DNA of 64,000 nucleotides. Source: Arion vulgaris. Lineage: Eukaryota; Mollusca; Gastropoda; Stylommatophora; Arionidae. The stretch is from assembly GCA_020796225.1 (NCBI GenBank), contig CM036754.1, positions 38,682,279 to 38,746,278 on the forward strand, given 5' to 3'. This document shows, in pieces, positions 58,401-64,000 of this stretch. Under the pieces are notes generated by a model. That model saw only the letters and a program-made list of their open reading frames with translations. It was not told the DNA's origin and did no database searches. Numbering within the stretch: position 1 is the first letter of the stretch; each line of letters begins with the position of its first letter. Both the position numbers and the translations under genes were made by a program.

Positions 58401-61400
58401 TAGAAGCAAGAAAATAAACTCACAGTCCCTACTGGTAAAAGAACAACAACTCACATTTAACACAGAGCTACGAAATACCTACACGAACAAAGAAAACAAA
58501 ACGGTAAATGTGAACACAAAGAACAACATAGAAGAAAATTGGGACTTTCTCAAAAACACGCTGATAAATGCTGCAAAAACACAGTAGGGTATGTCCAAAG
58601 ACAGAAGAAAAAGTGGCTAAGCGATAACACCTGGACAAAAATTCAAGAAAGGAAACAAGCAAAACTAACTCTTCTATCCACGAAAGACAAGCTTGCATAC
58701 GATACCAAGAAACAAAAAATACACCATGTTAGATAAAGAGGTGAAGTCAAGAACACGAAAAGATAAACAAAATTTATTCACAATCTAGCCACCGATGCGG
58801 AAACAGCTGCAAAAACTGGGAACAACAAGACCGTATTCCACATTATGAAGCAACTATGCAAACATACTCCTACACCAAATAAACCCATCAAAGACAATCA
58901 AGGTAGGATACTGCTGTCAGAAGAACAACAAAAACAACGACGGGCAGAACATTTTAAAGAAATACTAAATAGACCACAACCAGAGATTGTTCCCAACCTA
59001 GATGAAGAAATCACCATGCCCACACTAGAAGCTTCCTGCGAGCCATTCACACTGGAAGAGTTGAAATCTGCCATTAAAAATTGAGAAACAACAAAGCGGT
59101 TGGTGATGATAACATCTCTGGAGAAATGCTCAAAGCAGCAGATGATAACAACTTACAACATATACTCCAACTTATAAATGAAATCTGGCAAAATGAATCC
59201 CCACCACAACAGTGGAAAGATGGTATTATTTTCAAATTACCTAAAAAGGAGATTTGTCTGATTGTAATAACTGGCGTGGGATCACCCTACTGTCAGTGCC
59301 AGGAAAACTTTTTGTAGCATGTTACTCGAGAGACTGAAAAGTCTATAGATGAAAGGCTAAGAGAAGAACAAGCAGGGTTTAGACCAAAACGAGCATGCAT
59401 AGATCACATCTTCACACTAAGAGTAATCATTGAAGAGTTCGTAGAATTTCAATCGAATTTAATCATCAACTTTGTTGATTTTCAGAAAGCGTTTGACAGT
59501 ATTCACCGTCCTACGCTTTGGAAACTACTCAAAAACTATGGTTTCCCTACTAAATTCATCAACATCATAAAATCCTTCTACAGTGAATCGCTGCAGTGTA
59601 AGAACAGATTTCGGTAACTCTGACTGGTTCCCAGTGGAAACAGGAGTGAAACAAGGCTGCGTCTTATCGCCAATGCTCTTTGGAATAGCAATTGACTGGG
59701 TCATGCGAAAATGCACCAATAACGCAAATATGGGCATCAAGTGGGTTGATAAAATTTTAGAAGACCTTGATTTTGCCAACGATATAGCCCTTTTGAGTTC
59801 ATCACATCAAGATATTCAAATGAAAACAAACCTTCTCCAAAATATCTCAGGACAAATTGGTCTCCAAATAAACACCACAAAAACAAAAATTGTTGACCTT
59901 ACCAGCAGTCCAGAAAATATTCAACTAAAAACTACACTCTTGAAAAAGTCAAAAGTTTTACATACCTAGGGAGTATGATGTCATCTACGGGGGATACAGC
60001 GCCAGAAATTCCACACAGAATCGCATTGGCATCAAGTGCTTTTAACAAATTGTCAAATATATGGAAGTCCAATTCACTCAGCAAGCACTTAAAATTAAAG
60101 ATCTTTAACTCTTGTGTGATTCCAGTATTAACTTATGGATGCGAGAGTTGGAAAGCAACAAAAGCTCTAGAAAGAAAATTAGATAACTTTGAGAATAAAT
60201 GTCTTAGAAGAATATTGAACCTCAAATGGTCAGATTTCAGACCCAATACACAAATAAGACAAGAGCGAAGCAAGAAAATGTATCAAATTTTATAGAAAGC
60301 GCCGCTGGAACTACATCGGCCACACACTTAGAATGGATGAGAGAAGACTCCCTTACCAATCCCTCATATGGACACCAGGGGGAAAAAGAAAACGAGGAAG
60401 ACCAAGAGAGACTCTGCATAGAACCATCACCAGAGAAGGCTCAACGATGGGCCTAGTAAACATTAAAGACTTAAAACAAATAGCAACGAACCGCGAGACA
60501 TGGAGAGCTATGACCTCTGCCCTATGCGCCGCCCACAGGCCCAAGAGGAAAGACTAACTAACTAATGCACATCATTAACTAGAAACTAAAATTCTTCCAA
60601 ATACAACCGTTTTCCCATATTTTGTAAGTGTTATCAGCCATGAAGGAGGAGCAGAATCTGACGTTAAAAGCAGACTGTGTAAAACATGAAGTTCATTCAT
60701 GACCCTTCAGATGGTCTGGAAATCAATCCAATACAGTATCCGAACCAAGATTAAATTATACCGCAGCTGTGTGCTATCAACTTTACTATACGGATTAGAA
60801 TGCTGGAGAATGACAGAACAAGATATGTCCAAACTTTACACTTTCCATACAACTTTTCTGCTAAAGATCTTACATATATTCTGGCCAAGAACTATCTCTA
60901 ACCAAGAACTGCTTACACCATGTTAGCAAGAGAATATCTTCTTCTTCTTCGAACGCTCTATATTGATCACTTGTTAACCTCTCTGTGGGATTTGTATGTG
61001 ATCTGAGACTAAGTGTGATTGTACGTTGTGCCAGTTATGTACCTACAAGTAAGCCAGCACATCCAATTTCTGTGATGCTTTTTATTTACTAGAGTAGCTC
61101 CCTAGGTCCTACATCAGTCACCTCTTATGACATGCCTTGTAGGTTGCAGTGGTACTATTCTTTGCTTCCCTTGCGGCCCTGGCACCACACGGATGATCAA
61201 GAAAATATGAACATCATCATCTAATGAAGACAATGGAGATGGATCAGACCTTTATTGCATATGGAGTCTAACTACACTGGAGGGTAAACAAAAATCTGGA
61301 AGACTCAAAATGACCTGGTGGGGAACAGTAGGACAAGAATTGAAAGTAGTAAATCCCAGGTTAACCACAATACAGAGGACAGCCAAGAACAGAAAAGAAT

Positions 61401-61891
61401 GGTGTTCAGTTGTTGCTGCCCTCTGCTCCAAGAGCATCACAGATGAGAGAGAGATAAAGAGAAATAGAGAGAATGAACTTTCTTTTCACCAATCCTGTTT
61501 TGTCTCACAGCGTTAGGATAAGAAGAGATTTTTAGAACAGATTTTTGTATGCACTTCATAGTCAGGAGAATGTACTTCATTGCATAATGTCACTCTAAAA
61601 TCTTGCACACCAATAAGATCTCACCTTCATTGTACATTCTTTCATTTCCAGAATTTAAACGAACTCTTTGCGGCAGATGGTTGTCTGTGTTTGAAACTCT
61701 ATTTTGTAAACAAGATTTTACTGATGTTTCCTCATTATCTACATCCTCCCAAGATTCTTCAGAGGTCCCTGGCAAATTTGTTTCAACATTTCTTCGACTC
61801 AGTGACAATCGAGACACTGCCTGAGATATGTCAGACTTGTTATTCTCATCATCTTCGACACCATTAATCTGTGCTGTTCCATTTTGTCCAA
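46098..61891 (-). CDS. 3' part of a gene with a C-terminal death-domain-like segment, six coding exons (446 aa in window)
   Basis: Exons 61891-61625, 55001-54909, 52813-52618, 51592-51333, 50176-50039 and 46486-46098 join with matching phases (2 nt in, then 1-2, 1-2, 2-1, 1-2, 1-2) and no stop until the last codon. The gene must continue beyond the right edge because the first visible exon starts with a split codon. Most of the protein is low in hydrophobics and rich in Ser, Thr, Asn and Gln, so probably disordered. The last 100 residues look like a six-helix death fold, with SWKDLVERYGW and a final helix LYELPRRDILSDL resembling the W.+LA..LG and R.D....L patterns of death domains. Inference: an adaptor or kinase-tail protein of death-domain signalling. 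I could not name the family, and a different helical domain is possible. Confidence 0.72.
46446..46673. repeat. 76-bp tandem triplication across the last splice acceptor of the death-domain-like gene
   Basis: Units start at 46446, 46522 and 46598 (TCTGAGGGAGGAAGTGTTGC...). Each holds 41 nt of the exon start, the ACAG acceptor and its pyrimidine tract. The middle unit differs by one base (TTAGCT to TTATCT). Acceptor-equivalent exon starts: 46486, 46562, 46638. Confidence 0.95.
46720..47160. pseudogene. LINE 3' end (46720-46905, plus) and I-like LINE 3' end (46925-47160, minus)
   Basis: Plus: HARGRQQKRWLDGIAE then INQATRTVQEISE. Minus 47053-46930 reads RWRSENPWTCPECYDDSPNK, the I-like terminal block. 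Confidence 0.65.
47290..47500 (-). pseudogene. LINE C-terminal fragment
   Basis: Same block as 49500-49680 (minus), reading WPHQVDLKTTF-like and LKLTAKFVVNSGLR. Confidence 0.55.
47590..47822 (-). mobile_element. SINE-2, best copy
   Basis: Minus strand head GGGGTGTCTGTGGCTAAGTG then GTTACGACC, B box GGGTTCGAATCC: clear tRNA-like A and B boxes. Tail at 47590. Confidence 0.85.
47938..48118 (-). mobile_element. Rep-5 copy continuous with a GC-rich element
   Basis: (CT)n then CACGATCGTTCTTATCATTC, ending CTGCAAGGCAGCAGGTTGCC; the next bases begin the GC-rich island. In this orientation the island precedes the Rep-5 tail. Confidence 0.75.
48119..49150. other. GC-rich island, about 1 kb, open in several frames
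   Basis: By eye near 58-60% GC in a surrounding of about 37%. Plus frames 48166-48678 (170 codons) and 48431-48949 (172) and minus 48940-48551 (129) are all open, as expected of GC-rich sequence, so none is convincing. Two diverged tandem blocks of about 180 bp share GCATGCT, CACCCTGGTGCC/CCCTGGTGCC, CCATTTCCGTCAATTCC, CACATTTGCCTG and CCCACCCCTGTG.TGGGG. TGTCCCCAATCAAACTACAA repeats the Rep-5 end motif. Confidence 0.6.
49200..49500 (-). pseudogene. LINE coding end and 3' UTR
   Basis: Minus frame reads [20 protein letters not shown] then HISRLPANS; UTR block at 49205-49260. Confidence 0.68.
49501..49965 (-). pseudogene. LINE C-terminal region with zinc-knuckle-like motif
   Basis: Minus strand reads TGYDYRKDFLKNLRRTDQVI, IFRLRTRHCRLNKHLYRLG, ALCQCQQAEQTPEHILQDS and SNMWPHPVDLQ. 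The C.C...E...H.L pattern after a RTRH motif is typical of the region after RNase H in Jockey and I-like LINEs. Confidence 0.7.
50039..50176 (-). CDS. Death-domain-like gene, fifth visible exon
   Basis: 138 nt. Encodes DNFQNISLSPHLGHPPM and a Gly/Asn-rich end. Acceptor GTCTTTAG; the alternative AG 11 nt inside breaks the frame. Donor AATG|GTAAGT. The acceptor edge has about 30-bp direct repeats next to it. Confidence 0.68.
50152..50240. repeat. About 30-bp direct repeats across the acceptor of the 50039-50176 exon
   Basis: GACAAGGAAATATTCTGGAA (exon edge), GACAAAGAAATATTTTAAAA (50182) and GACAAAGAAATATTTTTGTG (50212). Some later copies near 50480 and 50770 may be target-site duplications of the two SINE-2 insertions. 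Confidence 0.7.
50240..50490 (+). mobile_element. SINE-2 copy with duplicated head
   Basis: GTGAGTCTTTGCCTTGCGTT then a second GTGAGTCTTTGTCTCGCGTT; B-box-like GTTCGAATTC. Body to TCGGCTTTAGACCCTT. Confidence 0.75.
50525..50768 (+). mobile_element. SINE-2 copy, near full length
   Basis: GGGGGTCTCTGTGGCCATGG, B box AGGTTCAAATCTG, body TTTTTTCCAGAGACCCTTAG, end TGCAATGAAATCAATTCTTC. Flanked by AAAGAAATAT-type repeats. Confidence 0.8.
50878..51345. repeat. 41-bp minisatellite, about 11 units, ending on a splice donor
   Basis: Unit CTATTTCTACCTTCCAAACA then CACAGCTACAGAACACAAAGT. The last unit runs into the exon: CTATTTCTACCTTC is identical, with the exon edge inside it at 51333. On the minus strand each unit reads GAAG|GTAGAAATAG. 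Confidence 0.92.
51333..51592 (-). CDS. Death-domain-like gene, fourth visible exon
   Basis: 260 nt. Encodes NIPPSLHEPRINNTDVPTAL and a Ser/Gln-rich region ending ALFTSSE. Acceptor TTTTTCAG. The donor GAAG|GTAGAA is shared with every unit of the 41-bp array that follows it in the intron. Confidence 0.75.
51640..51912 (+). mobile_element. SINE-1 copy
   Basis: AGCTGCAGTAGTGTAGTTGT (A-box region), GGTTCAATTCTAC (B box), end GGTATAAAAAGCTTTTC. Confidence 0.8.
51930..52260 (+). pseudogene. I-like LINE 3' end
   Basis: TTTAAGGAGTTTGGAATTAC and the terminal block GCCCTTCGACATCTGTTGGG. The frame reads LLATADWMRTPIFMLN. Confidence 0.65.
52375..52440 (-). pseudogene. Short LINE 3' terminus with (GAT)n tail
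   Basis: Minus strand AAAGCTATTTGATGATGATG; same terminus as at 986 and 12041. Confidence 0.55.
52443..52575. repeat. 31-bp tandem repeat, 4 units
   Basis: Unit GAGAATGATCTTACTGGGTC then TAGGCTACAAT. Confidence 0.9.
52618..52813 (-). CDS. Death-domain-like gene, third visible exon
   Basis: 196 nt. Encodes GQEQDIFLNAVTEDLPVSQ and a Ser/Asn-rich stretch. Donor CATAT|GTAAGTAAG, phase 2. Two in-frame acceptors 9 nt apart (AAAAG and GCGCAG); I placed the edge at the outer one. A 31-bp tandem repeat lies 48 bases into the intron. Confidence 0.72.
52880..53500 (-). pseudogene. I-like LINE 3' part with a 16-bp triplet repeat
   Basis: Family blocks GGTATGCATACTGATGGTCC and CTTGATAGATACAACATCAA. ACAGTTATTGAAGGGT occurs three times in tandem at 53200-53245. 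Confidence 0.62.
53660..54200 (+). pseudogene. LINE RT C-terminal region
   Basis: Plus frames read INTRVKQVSELKYLGRIFTE-like wording (actual DNTRVKQVSELKYLGRIF), VGITSCIEYIERQQMQWFG and HLMKMEYNQPP. Frameshifted at about 53790 and 53920. Confidence 0.68.
54500..54890. repeat. Dispersed repeats (see 39190 and 33260)
   Basis: 54520-54690 and 54765-54870 match those families; the second ends (ATCA)n next to the second visible exon's donor side. Confidence 0.55.
54909..55001 (-). CDS. Death-domain-like gene, second visible exon
   Basis: 93 nt. Encodes VSEYDFDRRQAQPTSTGS and a Ser/Ala-rich tail. Donor CGAG|GTGAGA. Two acceptors 6 nt apart (ATACAG and TTTCAG) are both in frame, so the true 5' edge may be 54995. 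Confidence 0.7.
55130..55330 (-). mobile_element. SINE-7 copy
   Basis: GCCACTATAAATTCAGGCAT and CTGACTGATTTTTC match 29220-29260. Confidence 0.55.
55331..55890. other. Intron sequence, nothing recognised
   Basis: No repeat partner and no coding signal seen. Confidence 0.4.
55891..56130 (-). pseudogene. LINE 3' coding end
   Basis: Same block as 9125-9340. Confidence 0.5.
56204..57295 (-). mobile_element. Deleted mariner (DD34D) element, about 1.1 kb
   Basis: TIRs GGAGGTCAGAAAGTAATGCA at both ends, about 32 bp with two mismatches. Minus strand: start MASVNNVRYKQRIVIEFLAA at about 57155, then an internal deletion that removes the first catalytic Asp, then LLQHDNARPHTSLATREAI and PYSPDLAPSDFHLF (34 residues between the second and third catalytic Asp), then the C-terminus. 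Non-autonomous. Confidence 0.88.
56487..56822. repeat. 21-bp minisatellite grown from the mariner catalytic motif, about 16 units
   Basis: Unit GATGAAAATCAGATGGAAGC plus G. On the minus strand each unit encodes PSDFHPF or PSDFHPL, a copy of the APSDFHLF motif with the third catalytic Asp. Confidence 0.93.
57456..60563 (+). mobile_element. Full-length RTE-like LINE, 3108 bp, perfect 13-bp target-site duplication
   Basis: AATGCACATCATT at 57443-57455 and 60564-60576. APE endonuclease: IGYWNVRTM (57637), VVMGDFNAKIG (58050), GADVGSDHNLC (58328). RT: QAGFRPKRACIDHI (59370), NFVDFQKAFDSI (59469), GVKQGCVLSPMLFG (59647), LDFANDIALL (59767), LGSMMSS (59966), then the 3' coding end GGKRKRGRPRETLHRTI. 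The tail is a short (CTAA)n, an RTE hallmark. No RNase H. At least six frameshifts or stops, and the catalytic box reads FAND where FADD is expected, so it is dead. Confidence 0.88.
60630..60935 (+). pseudogene. LINE RT fragment
   Basis: Reads KLYRSCVLSTLLYGLECWRM and ILHIFWPRTISNQELL. Confidence 0.68.
60942..61195 (-). mobile_element. Rep-4 copy 9
   Basis: CTTCTTCTTCGAACGCTCTA to CCCTGGCACCACACGG, a complete reverse copy. Confidence 0.83.
61205..61580. pseudogene. LINE 3' coding end (plus) and a reversed 3'-UTR block (61480-61580)
   Basis: Plus frame 61310-61516 reads TWWGTVGQELKVVNPRLTTI then QRTAKNRKEWCSVVAALCSK. The first visible exon starts 45 bases later. Confidence 0.65.
61625..61891 (-). 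CDS. Death-domain-like gene, first visible exon
   Basis: 267 nt, acceptor TTTCAACAG, donor GAAG|GTGAGA, phase 1. Encodes an acidic Ser/Asn-rich stretch including GTSEESWEDVDNEE and SRLSLSRRN. No domain recognised. Confidence 0.75.
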
Positions 61892-62014
61892 CTGTTGAAA
61901 GAAGAATACAATAGTAGAAACTAGACAAACATTTTACATATATTCTCAATACAATATTCTATTCTACTGTATTACTATTGTATTCAATTGTATACAAGTC
62001 AGGATCGGGGAAAA

Positions 62015-62290
62015 CTGGTTGATGCCACAAATGAGAAAGGGAAAATTGGAGTGTTTTGGACATATAAAAAGACATGGAGGGCTGGAGAGGACCATCATGG
62101 AAGGAGGCATTCTTGCAGAGAGGAGAAGAGGAAGATCACAGAGAAGATGGATTCAGGATATAACTGAGGGTTTGAACATGACGGCTGCAGAAGCAGGACA
62201 TCTGGCCTATGAAGAGAAATTAAAAGGACTGTTGGGGTGGCAAGTCCTGCTCAGGACAAGCTATTTGATGAGATGAACATAATCATGGAC
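62015..62290 (+). pseudogene. LINE 3' coding end
   Basis: Plus frame reads KGKLECFGHIKRHGGLERTI, then GRSQRRWIQDITEGLNMTAA; ends CTATTTGATGAGATGA. Confidence 0.72.
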
Positions 62291-62454
62291 ATGAGTCAAC
62301 ATTGAGGATATAGAAAGTAAGTCTCTTTTGTCTTTGTTGTTTATGATATGAGGGACTATCAATTGTTCTCTGCCTTAAAATATACACCAACTTTTTAAAA
62401 TTAAAGGCTGCATTAAATTAGTAAATAACAGAGCAGTTCACTTATTTTGGTCAT

Positions 62455-62840
62455 CATCATCATCAGGTGCCATGCCAACTGGCGTAGGTGATCATGGATC
62501 TCCACAAATCTCTGGTGTTTGCTATCATCTATGATGTTGACGCTCTTCCTTGCCATTACATCAGGCTATCCAACATTTTCTCATCAGATATCTGAAAAAT
62601 GATGACTGTCTCTTTCTTATACTGCTAATAAGTCTTGACCACATTCAGCATTATTTGGGTAGCAATTTTCATTGCACAAGAATATATTTTTTTTAGAAAT
62701 ATGGTATGAATAGCCAAAGCAACATCAGCTTTCCAAAATCTAAATACAATATGTAACTCCAAGTTATATAGTTTTAAAACTAGTGAAATCCCCTACATAA
62801 CTACCAGACAACAAGTTAAGTAAGCAAAGTGCTAGTAGCC
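62455..62840. repeat. Dispersed repeats (see 1988 and 44406)
   Basis: 62455-62585 shares TCATGGATCTCCACAAATCT with 17703; 62690-62785 pairs with 44640-44725. Confidence 0.5.
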
Positions 62841-62846
62841 ACTTGA

Positions 62847-63104
62847 TCACGGCCAAAGGGTGGGAGCCTTCATAGAGCCAATAGGCAACTAAACCACATA
62901 AAAAAATTCAGAGCAGCTCTCTTTCGAAAAGATGATTACTCTCCGGATTTTACACTTCTAAAACGTGACCAGGTACAACTTACTGCGGCACTAAATGGTA
63001 AGGTTCCCCCCTTTTCCCTGCTGCCCCCACCGCCAAATTGTTATGTTTGTTGGCATACACGATGTGATGTAACCAAAAACGACTGGTTAGACTTGTTGGG
63101 TTGA
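62847..63104 (+). other. Open reading frame without ATG, possible exon or unrecognised transposon piece
   Basis: 85 codons between stops, no Met. Reads HIKKFRAALFRKDDYSPDF, TLLKRDQVQLTAALNGK, then a proline run and NCYVCWHTRCDVTKNDW. The composition looks protein-like, with AG before the GCAGCT segment and GTAAGG after AATG at about 63000. Not recognised. Confidence 0.3.
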
Positions 63105-63254
63105 AAAGTGCGTGCTTCGGCCGGGATGAAAAATAGAATCACGAACTTGTTAAGATTTAACACATTTCGAAAATGATAATTAACTTATGCATGCAGCATT
63201 GAGTCTGTATTGCATGGGACCTTGGCATGGTCAATGACAATGTCAATTGTAGTA

Positions 63255-63400
63255 ATATGACATTAAATATGCAAAGAGATTGATTAATCAACATCGAACT
63301 GGCGTGTTGGGCTGCTCGATTTGTTGAGATGGAGATCGGAGCACCTATGGACCTGGACATGTCCTGAGTGCTATGATGATAGTCCTCATTTAACTGATAA
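63255..63400 (+). pseudogene. I-like LINE 3' terminal fragment
   Basis: GATGGAGATCGGAGCACCTA and GTCCTGAGTGCTATGATGAT, the reverse of 2715-2830. 63400-63845 is unrecognised, with a run of GTAACT-type words at 63440-63510. Confidence 0.6.
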
Positions 63401-63845
63401 CTGGTAGTAATAACAATAATGTAATGATAAAAAAAGGTGTTACTGTTAGTAAGTACTGTAACTTCAGTACTGTAAGAAGTAACCAGTGTGTAACTCAAGT
63501 AACTGTTACCTCTAACTCTGGTTGGGATTTTGTAAGCCATGATCAACTTTTTGATGAATCTAAGTGTTTATGGACGACAATAATGACTCCTGTTCAGCTG
63601 CAAAAATTATAAGTAAAGACTTTAGTCGTCAAGTCTGACAATAATACACACACACAATTTGACTTGACTTTTTATAGTAAACTTTTACATTTCCGCTCTA
63701 TCTGATATGTATCAGGAACAGATACTAGTGGTGTGTGTTTCAATTACTTTGAAGTACATGTAATTGTTCGTTACTTTGGCAACAAGTATTCGTTATTTAT
63801 TATGCTGCGAATTGTCAAAGCACTATCTGCTTTTTCCTTCGTCTT

Positions 63846-64000
63846 TCTTTTCCTTCTTCGAATGCTCAATATCGATCACTTGTTAACCACTCTTTGTGAT
63901 TTGTATGTGATCCGAGCCTAAGATTGATTGTACGCTGTGCCAGTTATGCGCCTACAAGTATCCGATTTCTTCGACGCTTTTTATTTACTAGGGTAGCTTC
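63846..64000 (-). mobile_element. Rep-4 copy 10, cut by the window edge
   Basis: CTTCTTCGAATGCTCAATAT onward; continues past the right end. Confidence 0.8.

Noticed and set aside
1..64000. CRISPR array among the tandem repeats
   Set aside because: Animal genome; the arrays are head-to-tail without unique spacers.

Overview
The window is a piece of an animal nuclear genome, about 37% GC by eye. It holds two spliced protein genes, both on the minus strand, in a bed of transposable-element debris. Evidence for an animal: multi-exon genes with GT-AG introns, a recognisable ABCB10-type mitochondrial ABC transporter, APE/RT non-LTR retrotransposons, tRNA-headed SINEs, a mariner and a second DDE element. 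The mix (RTE-like and RNase H-bearing I-like LINEs, many modular SINEs, many minisatellites) looks like a lophotrochozoan, most likely a gastropod mollusc. That taxonomic guess rests on repeat style only.

Layout. 1-11.4 kb: LINE and SINE fragments, two copies of nothing larger than relics, no host gene seen. 11.46-32.40 kb: ABCB10-like gene, complete, 12 coding exons that join without a frame break into 719 codons; its introns carry a TIR-bounded IS630/Tc1-group transposon (12.64-14.74 kb), a full-length RTE-like LINE (19.16-22.39 kb) and several minisatellites. 32.4-46.1 kb: intergenic LINE/SINE relics and two large minisatellites (73-bp and 51-bp units). 46.10-61.89 kb and beyond the right edge: the 3' part of a second gene, six coding exons, 446 codons, Ser/Thr/Gln-rich with a C-terminal death-domain-like segment; its introns hold a GC-rich island, a 1.1-kb deleted mariner and a full-length RTE-like LINE with a perfect 13-bp target-site duplication. 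61.9-64 kb: repeats and one unexplained plus-strand open frame.

The most unusual signal is that several splice junctions are themselves part of tandem arrays. The ABCB10 exon 7 donor is the terminal unit of a 27-bp minisatellite. In the second gene, one donor is the terminal unit of a 41-bp array of about 11 copies, one acceptor is triplicated in 76-bp units, and another acceptor has about 30-bp repeats beside it. The introns therefore contain rows of decoy splice sites. A LINE later jumped into the 27-bp array, which orders the events.

The two host genes show no functional link: one is a mitochondrial inner-membrane half-transporter, the other a probable signalling adaptor of unknown family. 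All splice assignments were read by eye from consensus sites and frame continuity; no transcript evidence was available.
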